Below, one piece after another: positions 46,833 to 54,587 of a stretch of DNA of 64,000 nucleotides (position 1 is the stretch's first letter; every line of letters begins with the position of its first letter). Origin of the DNA: Hoeflea ulvae (lineage in GTDB: Bacteria; Pseudomonadota; Alphaproteobacteria; Rhizobiales; Rhizobiaceae); the NCBI RefSeq assembly GCF_026619435.1, contig NZ_JAOVZQ010000001.1, positions 3,045,501 to 3,109,500 on the forward strand, written 5' to 3'. The notes beneath the pieces were generated by a model. It did no database searches and was not told where the DNA came from. It worked only from the letters and a program-made list of their open reading frames with translations. The position numbers and the translations under genes were made by a program.

Positions 46833-47286
46833 ATGCCATCCATACAGGGCAATTCCTACACGGTCTCCGCTTTGGTGCCCAGCATGACGCCGTCGGCTCC
46901 GGCTGCGACCAACGACACGAAATCGACTGCATCCAAATCCGACGCTGCGCGCTCCACCAGCCAGGTAGAGGCTACGTCGAGCCGCACCAACACGACCTCG
47001 GACCGCGTCAGCGCATTTCTGGCCACGGAACAGTCTGCAAAGACCGACGAGACCCGTCCCAACCGGCCGCCACCGCCGCCTCCGGGCAGTGGCCCGCAAA
47101 AAAGTGGTGCATCCGGCGGTTCCGCCAACCAGACGGAAGCCCTCGACGAGATCCGAGACAGCGCTGCTCCTGCTGGAAACGGAAGAGACCGACGATGAGG
47201 ACGAGACGGTCGAAGAGGCCGGCTCGGAGTCCATCTCGATCCTGTTTGATGACGCCGAGACCTATCAGCCTTCATCACTGTATTAG
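46833..47286 (+). CDS. Small hypothetical protein, apparently frameshifted
   Basis: The ATG at 46833 (GAGG seven bases upstream) opens a Ser/Thr/Pro-rich frame with normal GC-rich codons up to the Ile codon at 47151-47153. Continuing in frame gives a run of rare codons (CGA, AGA, GGA, CCT) and a stop at 47198. Skipping one base at 47154 continues with preferred codons through ETALLLLETEETDDEDE to a stop at 47286. The intact protein would be about 150 residues: a disordered N-terminus with a PPPPPP stretch, then an acidic C-terminal segment. No family is recognised. The extra C may be a real mutation or a sequencing error. Confidence 0.5.
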
Positions 47287-47437
47287 AATCGCGCAAAAGC
47301 CCGAATGGATTGCCACGGCAATCCGTTTGCAGGCAAGAACCGGCAATCTCTCATTGCCGTAGGCCGCACCCATCGCTTAAATTGCGTTGCGGCCAAAGCT
47401 GGCTTGTCGCCCTGCCCCTGATTCTAAGGACACCATC

Positions 47438-48301
47438 ATGACCGTCCCGCCCGACCAGAGCCCGTTTGTGGTTTCATTCGACTGGCTTCAACAGCGGCTC
47501 GGCCAGCCTGACCTCAAGATCGTCGACGCGTCGTGGTATCTGCCGGCGCAAAACCGCGACGGCAGCGCCGAATATGCCGAAAGCCGCATCCCCGGCGCCG
47601 TGTTCTTCAATCAGGACAGCATCGTTGACCCTAAATCGGACCTGCCGCACACCATTGCCGGTTCAGACGATTTCGCCCGCGCAGCCGGTGCGCTTGGCCT
47701 GTCGGAAACCGACACGATCGTGGTCTATGACGGCCCCGGCATGTTCACCGCACCGCGGGTCTGGTGGCTGCTGCGCATCTTCGGCGCCGGCAAGGCCTAT
47801 GTGCTCGACGGCGGTTTCGACGCCTGGAAGACACAGGGACTTCCGGTGGAAACCGGTCAGCCTGCCGCACCCGAACCTGCCAGCTTTACCGCAAGCCTCA
47901 ACGCCCGCGCCGTTTCCGGCCTTGACGAGATGCGGACGATTGTCGAAACCGGGGCAGCCCAGATCGCCGATGCCCGCGGTCCCGGCCGCTTCACCGGCGT
48001 CGAGGCCGAGCCGCGCAAGGGCATGCGCTCGGGCCATATGCCCGGCGCCCGCAATGTTCCGTTCAACACGCTCTCAAAGGGCGGAAAACTCAAACCCCTC
48101 CGCGAGTTGCGCATGGTTCTTGAATCATCCGGACTGGATCTGCAAAAGCCGGTCGTGACCACCTGCGGATCAGGCGTCACCGCCGCCGTCATCACGCTGG
48201 CGCTGCAGTCACTCGGCCATCGCGACAACACGCTCTATGACGGCTCCTGGTCGGAATGGGGCGGCCGCGACGACACCGTGATCGTCACCGGAGAGGCTTG
48301 A
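47438..48301 (+). CDS. sseA: 3-mercaptopyruvate sulfurtransferase
   Basis: This 287-residue protein has two rhodanese domains. The catalytic loop near the C-terminus is CGSGVTA, the form of 3-mercaptopyruvate sulfurtransferases rather than thiosulfate rhodaneses (CRKGVT type). It moves sulfur from 3-mercaptopyruvate to thiol acceptors or cyanide, in cysteine catabolism. The ATG at 47438 has AAGGA eight bases upstream, so the longer frame from 47387 is not used. The GNAT gene starts two bases after the stop. Confidence 0.94.
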   Translation: MTVPPDQSPFVVSFDWLQQRLGQPDLKIVDASWYLPAQNRDGSAEYAESRIPGAVFFNQDSIVDPKSDLPHTIAGSDDFARAAGALGLSETDTIVVYDGPGMFTAPRVWWLLRIFGAGKAYVLDGGFDAWKTQGLPVETGQPAAPEPASFTASLNARAVSGLDEMRTIVETGAAQIADARGPGRFTGVEAEPRKGMRSGHMPGARNVPFNTLSKGGKLKPLRELRMVLESSGLDLQKPVVTTCGSGVTAAVITLALQSLGHRDNTLYDGSWSEWGGRDDTVIVTGEA

Positions 48302-48302
48302 G

Positions 48303-48884
48303 ATGGCAAGACCCGCCAAACCGAAATCGCTCAAGGCAACCGTCACCCATCTGCAGATGACCCGGCGTCCGCGTGCGATCACGCCACTGCCGGTCAATCT
48401 TCATGCAACGCTGATGAAGGCCACCGACATTCCGCTGCATTTCTACCGCTACCTGCAATGGCAGGTTGGCCGGGAATGGCACTGGGTCAACCGCCTGCGG
48501 ATGAGCGACGAGCATCTGTCGAAAATCGTCCACGCCAGGACCACCCGCATATTCGTGCTCAGCGTCGATGGCGCGCCCGCGGGCTTCTTTGAGCTGAGCG
48601 ACATCGATGACGCGACTGTCGAATTGTCGTTTTTCGGCCTGATGAGCCATGTGCGCAGACGCGGACTGGGCGAATGGATGCTTGGCCAGGCCGTCTCCAC
48701 CGCCTGGGCCTCGACACCTGTGCGCGTGCTGGTCTCGACCAACACGCTCGACCACCCCGCCGCACTGCCGCTTTATCAGAAGATGGGCTTTGAACCGGTG
48801 AGCCAGAACCAGGCGATCGTCCGCCCGCTGGCCGACGCGGAAATCCTGGCGCTGATGAAGGCCGAAACGCCCGCCAGTGGCTGA
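48303..48884 (+). CDS. GNAT family N-acetyltransferase
   Basis: This 193-residue acetyltransferase has the acetyl-CoA-binding motif A in HVRRRGLGEWMLGQA (about 120-134), followed by TNTLDHPAALPLYQKMGFEPV. The first 30 residues are basic and variable. The substrate is unknown. It begins two bases after sseA and is probably translated from the same message. Confidence 0.9.
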   Translation: MARPAKPKSLKATVTHLQMTRRPRAITPLPVNLHATLMKATDIPLHFYRYLQWQVGREWHWVNRLRMSDEHLSKIVHARTTRIFVLSVDGAPAGFFELSDIDDATVELSFFGLMSHVRRRGLGEWMLGQAVSTAWASTPVRVLVSTNTLDHPAALPLYQKMGFEPVSQNQAIVRPLADAEILALMKAETPASG

Positions 48885-48950
48885 AATCGGGTGGCGCGCA
48901 AGCGCGGCATCGGCCTAACTCGCAGCTCAACGTGAGCAAGCGAGGACATC

Positions 48951-49421
48951 ATGCAAATCCGATTTGAACCGATGGACATGGCCACTGCCGAACATCTGCG
49001 CGGCGGCGGCGCCGACAGCTATGGCAATGTGGCGGAACGCAAGGTCTCCGATGGTGCAGGCGTACCCTGCCGCTGCTGCATGCGGCTGGTCGGCAAGGGC
49101 GAGCCCTATCTGGTTGCCGCCTGGCGCCCGTTCAGCGCCACCCACGCCTATGCCGAAACCGGCCCGGTGTTTCTCCACGCCGAGCCCTGCACGGCCGCAA
49201 CGGTCGAACCGGATCAGCTGCCTGCCTTTCTTGAAAGCCCCGACTACATCCTGCGCGGCTACGACGCCGACGAGCGCATCGTCTATGGCACCGGCGGCGT
49301 CATCCGGCGCGAAGCCATCCCGGCCCGCATCAGGCAACTGCTCGGTGCGCCCGGGGTCAAGGCCGTTCACATCCGCTCATCGCGCAACAATTGCTACCAT
49401 TGCAAGGCAGTGGCGGACTGA
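48951..49421 (+). CDS. DUF1203 family protein
   Basis: This 156-residue protein matches DUF1203, with CRCCMRLVGKGEPYLVAAWRPF near the start. AETGPVFLHAEPC and the YGTGGVI segment follow, and the C-terminal HIRSSRNNCYHC completes the match. It is rich in cysteine (CRCC, YHC), which may bind metal. The function of the family is unknown. It is 66 bases after the GNAT gene on the same strand and converges on ald through a shared hairpin. Confidence 0.87.
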   Translation: MQIRFEPMDMATAEHLRGGGADSYGNVAERKVSDGAGVPCRCCMRLVGKGEPYLVAAWRPFSATHAYAETGPVFLHAEPCTAATVEPDQLPAFLESPDYILRGYDADERIVYGTGGVIRREAIPARIRQLLGAPGVKAVHIRSSRNNCYHCKAVAD

Positions 49422-49431
49422 CCCGCACCAC

Positions 49432-49465
49432 AAAAGACCCGCCCGCACCATCTGGTGCGGACGGG
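49432..49465 (-). terminator. Intrinsic terminator after ald
   Basis: Strong stem (8 plus 4 pairs with one mismatch, loop of two, 49438-49465) is followed on the minus strand by TCTTTT. It may also slow plus-strand transcripts from the DUF1203 gene. Confidence 0.8.
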
Positions 49466-49506
49466 CGCAGGCTTGTGGGCAGCCTGCCGGAGGAACGATT
49501 GGCCGA

Positions 49507-50624
49507 TCAGGCGACCTTGAGCACCTGGTCCATGTCGGCAAGCTCATAGCCGAGCGCATCGGCCACCGGACGGCTGGTGATCCGGCCCTTGTGGACATTG
49601 AGACCGGCGCGCAGATGCCGGTCCTCGGCAATGGCCTTCAGGCCCTTGTCGGCCAGCATCAGCCCGTAATGCAGCGTCGCATTGTTGAGCGCATGCGCCG
49701 AGGTGATCGGCACCGCGCCCGGCATGTTGGCGACGCAATAATGGATCACGCCGTCAACCTCATAGGTCGGCTCGGCGTGGGTGGTGGCGTGCGAGGTCTC
49801 GAAGCAGCCGCCCTGATCAATGGCGACATCGACAATGACCGAGCCTTTCTTCATGCCCGAGAGCATTTCGCGGGTGACAAGCTTGGGCGCCGCGGCACCG
49901 GGAATCAGCACTGCGCCCACCACCATATCGGCGGAGAAGACTTCCTCTTCCAGCGCCTCGATGGTCGAGTAGCGGGTGTGAACCCGGCCGTTGAAAATGT
50001 CATCAAGCTGGCGCAACCGCGGCAGCGAGCGGTCGAGAATGGTGACATCTGCGCCCAGGCCGACGGCCATCTTGGCCGCGTTCAATCCGACCACGCCACC
50101 GCCGATAACGGTGATCTTGGCCGGCAGCACGCCCGGCACACCGCCGAGCAGAATGCCGCGGCCGCCGGTGGCCTTCTGCAGCGAAGTAGCGCCGGCCTGG
50201 ATCGCCAGGCGGCCGGCCACTTCCGACATTGGCGCCAAAAGCGGCAGGCCGCCGCGGTCGTCGGTTACCGTTTCATAGGCAATCGCCGTGCAGCCGGAAG
50301 CGAGCAGGCCCTTGGTCTGGTCGGGATCGGGAGCCAGGTGCAGATAGGTGTAGAGAAGCTGGCCTTCGCGCAGCTGCGCCCATTCGGACGGCTGCGGCTC
50401 CTTGACCTTGACCACCATGTCGGCGCGCTCGAAGATTTCCTTGGCGCTGCCGACGATCTTCGCGCCGGCTGCCTGATAGGCCGCGTCATCGGCGCCAATG
50501 CCCATGCCCGCCTTGGTCTCGATGATCACTTCATGGCCATGCGCCACATATTCGCGCACCGCGCCCGGTGTCAGACCGACGCGATATTCATGGTTCTTGA
50601 TTTCCCGGGGCAGCCTACACGCAT
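49507..50624 (-). CDS. ald: Alanine dehydrogenase, with a one-base frameshift near its start
   Basis: The body (from 50559 to the stop, 350 codons) is a complete Ald core: KVKEPQ with the pyruvate-binding Lys, the NAD motif [12 protein letters not shown], and PNMPGAVP-type [10 protein letters not shown]. The expected N-terminus lies just upstream: ATG at 50624 with GGAGGAA, then codons for MRVGC and, in another frame, [14 protein letters not shown]. One C is missing from the run at 50604-50611 (TGCCCCGGG), so translation from the true start stops after 17 codons. A GTG at 50559 could restart but would lack Arg15 of the active site. Either a natural mutation or a sequencing error explains this. 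It diverges from its Lrp-type regulator. Confidence 0.8.
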
Positions 50625-50745
50625 TGAGATATTCCTCCGAAAGATCATCGGCGTCTTGCGCGCCGGATCCGGTTTCAATGCGGCCTAGTCAAACATTTCG
50701 GCCATGAGAGGTCCTTGCAAAGTGAGGTTGTCGGGATCACAAAAT

Positions 50746-50777
50746 TCGAATATTGTTGCGCCAAATCGACAATTGTT
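50746..50777 (+). promoter_or_regulatory. Candidate operator for the Lrp-type regulator of ald
   Basis: Two direct repeats, TCGAATATTGTT (50746-50757) and TCGACAATTGTT (50766-50777), match at 10 of 12 positions with starts 20 bases apart, about two helical turns. They lie between divergent ald and the regulator gene. Lrp-type proteins bind such phased AT-rich repeats. Confidence 0.35.
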
Positions 50778-50791
50778 CGGATTTCCTGCGC

Positions 50792-51256
50792 ATGAACCAG
50801 CTCGACGCACTCGATATCGAGATTCTGAAGGTGTTACAAACACAGGGCCGGATCTCCAACGCGGCGCTGGCCGAGCGGGTCGGCCTGTCAGCATCGGCCT
50901 GTTCGCGTCGGCTCGACATCCTGGAAAAATCCGGCGTCATCAAGGGCTATCACGCGCGGCTGTCGCACAAGGCGCTCGACTACCGGATGATCGCCATCGT
51001 CCATATCTCGCTCTCGGGTCAGTTCGCCAAGACGCTGGCGGAATTCGAATCCGCAGTCAAACTCTGCCCCAATGTGCTGGTCTGCTATCTGATGAGCGGC
51101 GAATATGATTACATCCTGCGGGTGGCCGCGCGGGATCTCGAGGACTATGAGCGCATCCATCGCGACTGGCTCTCCGCCCTTCCCCATGTGGTCAAGATCA
51201 ACTCGAGCTTCGCGCTGCGCGAGATCATCGACCGGCCCAATGTCGGGCTGAATTAA
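50792..51256 (+). CDS. Lrp/AsnC family transcriptional regulator (AldR-like)
   Basis: This 154-residue regulator has an N-terminal winged helix-turn-helix (LDALDIEILKVLQTQGRISN, then ERVGLSASACSRRLDILEKSGVI). The C-terminal RAM ligand-binding domain includes CYLMSGEYDYILRVAARDLE. Its position divergent from ald fits an alanine-responsive activator of alanine dehydrogenase, as known for AldR and BkdR-type regulators. The start is the ATG at 50792, and no clear Shine-Dalgarno is seen. Confidence 0.92.
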   Translation: MNQLDALDIEILKVLQTQGRISNAALAERVGLSASACSRRLDILEKSGVIKGYHARLSHKALDYRMIAIVHISLSGQFAKTLAEFESAVKLCPNVLVCYLMSGEYDYILRVAARDLEDYERIHRDWLSALPHVVKINSSFALREIIDRPNVGLN

Positions 51257-51336
51257 ATAGGTGAGTATTTTTGTCATGTTATTTTCCGCATGATCTGCTA
51301 GAGACGCTCGCAAAGTTGAAAATCAGGAGCTAGATC

Positions 51337-52074
51337 ATGGCACGTCCCGAACCCCGCACGCTGCATGTCACCGGCAAGACCCAGGTGACGCCCAACATGC
51401 TGCGTGTCACCCTTGGCGGTCCCGGACTGGCCGGTTTTCCCGATCAGCAGACCAGCGCCTATATCAAGCTGCGTGTGCCCGATGCCGACAGCGGCCGCGA
51501 GGTCGTGCGCACCTACACCGTGCGCAACCACCGCGCTGACGAGATCGACGTGGATTTCGCCCTGCATGAAATCTGCGGTCCGGCCACATTCTGGGCGATG
51601 AACACGCAGATCGGCGACAGCATCGAGATCGGGGGACCCGGACCGCGCAAGCTGGTCCATGCCGAAGCCGACTGGTTCCTGCTGGTGGGTGACATGACCG
51701 CGCTTCCCGCCATCTCCGGCAATATCGAGATGCTGCCCGACACCGCCATCGGCACCGCGGTGATCGAGGTCATGGACGAGGCCGACATCCAGGATATCGC
51801 CAGGCCCCGGCATTTCGACATTCAATGGGTGGTCAATCCGCATCCGGGCCAGGACAGTCATCTGCTGGTCGACCGCGTTCGAAACGTGGACTGGTCCGCT
51901 GGGACCCCGTCCGTCTGGGCCGCGTGCGAGTTTTCGACCATGCGGCAATTGCGTGATTATTTCCGCGGCGAACGCGGTCTGGAGTCCGGCAATCTCTATA
52001 TCTCCAGTTACTGGAAACGCGGCAGCAACGAAGACAACCACAAGATCGCCAAGCGCGAGGACGCCATGGCCTGA
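51337..52074 (+). CDS. Siderophore-interacting protein (ferric-chelate reductase family)
   Basis: This 245-residue flavoprotein of the SIP/ViuB family releases iron from siderophores by reduction in the cytoplasm. It carries the FAD-binding motif RTYTVRNHR near residues 58-66, followed by GPGPRKL and DWFLLVGDMTALPAI, and the C-terminal NAD(P)H side ends SSYWKRGSNEDNH. No siderophore transport genes are adjacent. The nearest possible partner is the orphan FbpC-like ATPase 38 kb away, and no link is shown. It is monocistronic, with an inverted repeat after it. Confidence 0.91.
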   Translation: MARPEPRTLHVTGKTQVTPNMLRVTLGGPGLAGFPDQQTSAYIKLRVPDADSGREVVRTYTVRNHRADEIDVDFALHEICGPATFWAMNTQIGDSIEIGGPGPRKLVHAEADWFLLVGDMTALPAISGNIEMLPDTAIGTAVIEVMDEADIQDIARPRHFDIQWVVNPHPGQDSHLLVDRVRNVDWSAGTPSVWAACEFSTMRQLRDYFRGERGLESGNLYISSYWKRGSNEDNHKIAKREDAMA

Positions 52075-52095
52075 GCGGCCGGCTCCTTACAAACA

Positions 52096-52126
52096 GATCG
52101 ACCGCCGGACGTTCCGACGGTCGATC
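52096..52126. repeat. Inverted repeat between convergent genes
   Basis: A nine-base perfect stem (GATCGACCG / CGGTCGATC) encloses a second short stem (CGGA / TCCG). There is no T run on either side, so it could be a weak terminator or an mRNA 3' stabiliser for the siderophore-interacting protein gene or the PRC-barrel gene. Confidence 0.5.
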
Positions 52127-52201
52127 ATATGCATGGCATTCTGCGCCACGTCCGCCAGGCTGTGCGACGTCCGCACCTGCCCGATCAGCGCATCTGGCTG
52201 A

Positions 52202-52567
52202 TCAGCGCCAATAAGGCGGCTGGCCGTAATGGGCGTAAAGCCGTTCCTGCTCCGTCAGGGTCCAGTCATAGTCGGAACCACGGTCATATTTCGGCGCGCC
52301 TTCAACCTGTTCCTTGGTGACATCGACCCGGTAGCCGCCGAGTTCCTCGTCATATTTCAGCTTTTCCCAGGGCAGCGGGTAGTGATCGTCGCCGATGCCG
52401 AAGAAGCCGCCGAAGCTCAACACGGCATAGGACACCTTGCCGCCGACCTTCTCGATCATCACTTTTTCGATGGAGCCGATGTGGCGGCCCGAGCGGTCAT
52501 AGACCTCGGTGCCTGCAACCTTGTCGCTGCCGATCACGGAGGAATTTTCCTTGGTGAGTGTGGACAT
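52202..52567 (-). CDS. PRC-barrel domain protein, general stress type
   Basis: This 121-residue protein has a single PRC-barrel domain (SDKVAGTEVYDRSGRHIGSIEKV, then YAVLSFGGFFGIGDDHYPLPW). A short tail carries DYDWTLTEQERLYAHY. Such proteins are common members of the EcfG general stress regulon in rhizobia, but their molecular role is not known. The ATG at 52567 has AAAGGAG upstream. A perfect EcfG-type promoter begins about 112 bases before it. Confidence 0.9.
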   Translation of the reverse strand: MSTLTKENSSVIGSDKVAGTEVYDRSGRHIGSIEKVMIEKVGGKVSYAVLSFGGFFGIGDDHYPLPWEKLKYDEELGGYRVDVTKEQVEGAPKYDRGSDYDWTLTEQERLYAHYGQPPYWR

Positions 52568-52654
52568 GAGTTTCTCCTTTGGATGTTCTGCTTTGGCCGG
52601 CTTTCTTGAGCTTCCCGATCTGGTGTTTGCCCGTGTTGCCTGCCATGCTGAGAC

Positions 52655-52679
52655 AACGCTGTGACCGATGGCTCGTTCC
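52655..52679 (-). promoter_or_regulatory. EcfG-type general stress promoter of the PRC-barrel gene
   Basis: On the minus strand GGAAC (52675-52679), a 16-base spacer and CGTT (52655-52658) match the alphaproteobacterial EcfG consensus exactly. The start codon is about 88 bases downstream of the -10. Confidence 0.7.
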
Positions 52680-52770
52680 CGCAAAGATTGTGATATTTTC
52701 GCGGCGGACCACCCAATTGCGGTCGCATTTTGCGACTGGAAAAACACGCGGGCGTCCCGGCAACCGCCGC

Positions 52771-53604
52771 CTAGCTTGACACCGGCTCACCGCCATTGGG
52801 GTGCAGCACCTGGCCGCTCATATAGCTTGAATCCTCGCAGGCCAGGAAGAGATAGCACGGCGCCACCTCATTGGGCTGGCCCGGCCGTCCCAGCGGCGTG
52901 TGACGTCCGAAACTCTCCACCTTGTCGGGCGGGAACGTGGCGGGAATGAGCGGCGTCCAGATCGGCCCGGGAGCCACGCCATTGACGCGAATGCCCTGCG
53001 GCGCGAGTTTGTGCGCCAGCGCCCGGACCAGCGCCACAATCGCGCCCTTGGTTGCCGAATAATCGATCAGCAGGTCCTGGCCGCGATAGGCGGTGACCGA
53101 GGTCGTGCAGATGATCGCCGACCCGGCGGCAAGATGCGGCAGGGCTGCCTGGATGATGAAGAACTGGCCGAACACATTGGTCTCAAAGGTCTGGCGCAGC
53201 TGTTGCTCTGCGATGTCCGCAATGTCTTCCCGGGCATGCTGCTCGGCGGCATTCGCAATGACGACATCCAGCCTGCCGAAACGCTCGACCACCTTGTCTA
53301 CCGCATTCACGCAGAACGCGCAGTCTCCCACGTCGCCCTGAAGGGTGATGGCTTGAGCGCCTTCCTGCTCGACCAGGCGCCGGGTGTTCTCGGCGTCTTC
53401 CTGCTCTTCCTTGTAAAGGATGGCGATCTGCGCGCCTTCCCGGGCAAACAATTGCGCTGTTGCGCGCCCTATGCCCGAATCGCCACCGCTGATAAGCGCC
53501 ACGCGCCCGGCCAGTCGCCCCGAGCCGGGATAGCGTGGTTCATGTTCGGGCTTGTCCTTCATCCTGGCTTCATGGCCTGGCTGATCCTGCAGGGCGGTTG
53601 TCAT
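52771..53604 (-). CDS. SDR family oxidoreductase, general stress type (YghA-like)
   Basis: This 277-residue short-chain dehydrogenase has an N-terminal extension ending in the GSGRLAGRVALISGG segment. The NAD(P) motif is GGDSGIGRATA, NAG-type residues lie in VIANAAEQH, and the YSATKGAIV active-site pair and VAPGPIWTPLIP are present. It is the glucose-dehydrogenase-like/YghA type often induced under osmotic or stationary stress. The substrate is unknown. The ATG at 53604 has AGGAGAGG upstream. It diverges from the DUF3008 gene, and both have EcfG-type promoters. Confidence 0.9.
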   Translation of the reverse strand: MTTALQDQPGHEARMKDKPEHEPRYPGSGRLAGRVALISGGDSGIGRATAQLFAREGAQIAILYKEEQEDAENTRRLVEQEGAQAITLQGDVGDCAFCVNAVDKVVERFGRLDVVIANAAEQHAREDIADIAEQQLRQTFETNVFGQFFIIQAALPHLAAGSAIICTTSVTAYRGQDLLIDYSATKGAIVALVRALAHKLAPQGIRVNGVAPGPIWTPLIPATFPPDKVESFGRHTPLGRPGQPNEVAPCYLFLACEDSSYMSGQVLHPNGGEPVSS

Positions 53605-53640
53605 GGTCCTCTCCTGGGTTCGGTTGAACATCTCCAACAA

Positions 53641-53665
53641 AACTCAGCCCCGACGCAAAAGTTCC
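53641..53665 (-). promoter_or_regulatory. EcfG-type promoter of the stress SDR gene
   Basis: Minus-strand GGAAC (53661-53665) and GTT (53641-53643) are 17 bases apart, with A instead of C at the first -10 position. This is close to consensus and lies 37 bases upstream of the start codon. Confidence 0.5.
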
Positions 53666-53695
53666 GGCCGCCGACCCCGGCAAGAGGTGCGCGGG

Positions 53696-53720
53696 GGAAC
53701 GCTCACGCGGATCGGGCGTT
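53696..53720 (+). promoter_or_regulatory. EcfG-type promoter of the DUF3008 gene
   Basis: GGAAC (53696-53700), a 16-base spacer and CGTT (53717-53720) match the EcfG consensus, 38 bases upstream of the start codon. Confidence 0.7.
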
Positions 53721-53758
53721 TTCCCGCAGGCGCACAGTTGAAACGAAAGGAGTTGATC

Positions 53759-53947
53759 ATGCCCGCCACTTCGAAAGCCCAGCAGAAGGCCGCCGGCGCC
53801 GCCCTGTCGGCCAAACGCGGCGAAACCAGACCGTCCGAGCTCAAGGGCGCATCGCGCGACATGTATGAGAGCATGAGCGAAGAGGAACTTGACGACCTGG
53901 CGTCGACCCCGCGCGAGGATCTGCCCGACCGCGCCTCGGACGACTGA
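53759..53947 (+). CDS. DUF3008 family small stress protein
   Basis: This 62-residue hydrophilic protein matches the DUF3008 family: PATSKAQQKAAGAALSAKRG at the start, LKGASRDMYESMSEEELDDLAST in the middle. It is probably disordered or helical, and its role is unknown. The ATG at 53759 has AAAGGAG at 53746-53752, and an EcfG-type promoter precedes it. The message is followed by a long hairpin. Confidence 0.9.
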   Translation: MPATSKAQQKAAGAALSAKRGETRPSELKGASRDMYESMSEEELDDLASTPREDLPDRASDD

Positions 53948-53957
53948 CCGGACAATA

Positions 53958-53990
53958 CGTGAGCGACAGGCGATACCTGTGCCGCTCACG
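53958..53990 (+). terminator. Hairpin after the DUF3008 gene
   Basis: Stem CGTGAGCG-ACAGG pairs with CCTGT-(gc)-CGCTCACG, 13 pairs with a two-base bulge and a five-base loop. It lacks a T run, so it is either a non-canonical terminator or an RNA stabiliser. Confidence 0.5.
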
Positions 53991-54086
53991 CCATAGGGTG
54001 GCGCGCGCCGGTCAGCTGCGGAAACGACCACCGGTCATCACCCCCGACGATGCCGTGCCACGACCGCCTGTGCCGCTTTTGATCCC

Positions 54087-54383
54087 TTAAAGAAACAGCG
54101 ATTCGCCCTGCTCGTCGATCACCTGCCGGGCCTTGCGCAGCGTCGCCGCCTCGACCTCCTCCCGGTTGGAAAACACGTCGGCGCGCACCAGCTTGTGCTC
54201 CTTCGCCGCCTCGCCCTCACCCTTGACGATGCGTCCGGCAAGCCGCCACTGCCCGCCCTCGGCGATCGGCTCGGCAAAAATCAGGAAATCCTTGTAGACC
54301 TCCGGATCATTGGCCGCCTGCGGCGGGTTGGACGCGGAACTGCCGCCGAAAAGGGTTCGAATGCTGTCCAGGATTCCGGCCAT
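54087..54383 (-). CDS. HlyU family protein
   Basis: This 98-residue protein matches the HlyU family (a winged-helix-like fold named after the Vibrio haemolysin activator). The family core is VYKDFLIFAEPIAEGGQWRLAGRI and the C-terminal FSNREEVEAATLRKARQVIDEQG. The rhizobial members are widespread and their DNA-binding role is not proven. It is divergent from the CpdB-type gene over a 204-base gap in which I see no recognised regulatory element. Confidence 0.85.
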   Translation of the reverse strand: MAGILDSIRTLFGGSSASNPPQAANDPEVYKDFLIFAEPIAEGGQWRLAGRIVKGEGEAAKEHKLVRADVFSNREEVEAATLRKARQVIDEQGESLFL

Positions 54384-54587
54384 GTCATCTCCTCAAGCTC
54401 TGTGTCTTCATCCGGCGATCGTCACCGCACTTCGTGTCAAACCGGTTGCGCAAGTGTCATGTCCGGATCACACTTGGCGATTATGCCTGACCGGCACAGG
54501 CTGCGCACAGCCCCGGGTGCCGGTTCGATTGCCTGCGCCGGCAATCCGCATGCAGTTCTTTTTAGTTCAACAGTGAGGAGAAAGTCC

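Noticed and set aside
46815..47234. Minus-strand Ser/Val/Arg-rich frame opposite the small frameshifted gene
   Set aside because: The plus strand has a ribosome binding site and preferred codons, and the minus frame has neither.
48964..50688. Plus-strand frame of 574 codons over DUF1203 and ald
   Set aside because: It covers the DUF1203 gene in another frame and ald in antisense, with no coding signature.
54384..54587. TGATCC on the minus strand (near 54472) upstream of the HlyU gene
   Set aside because: At the 18-base spacing the -10 position reads ACCGGT, which does not match an RpoE-type promoter.
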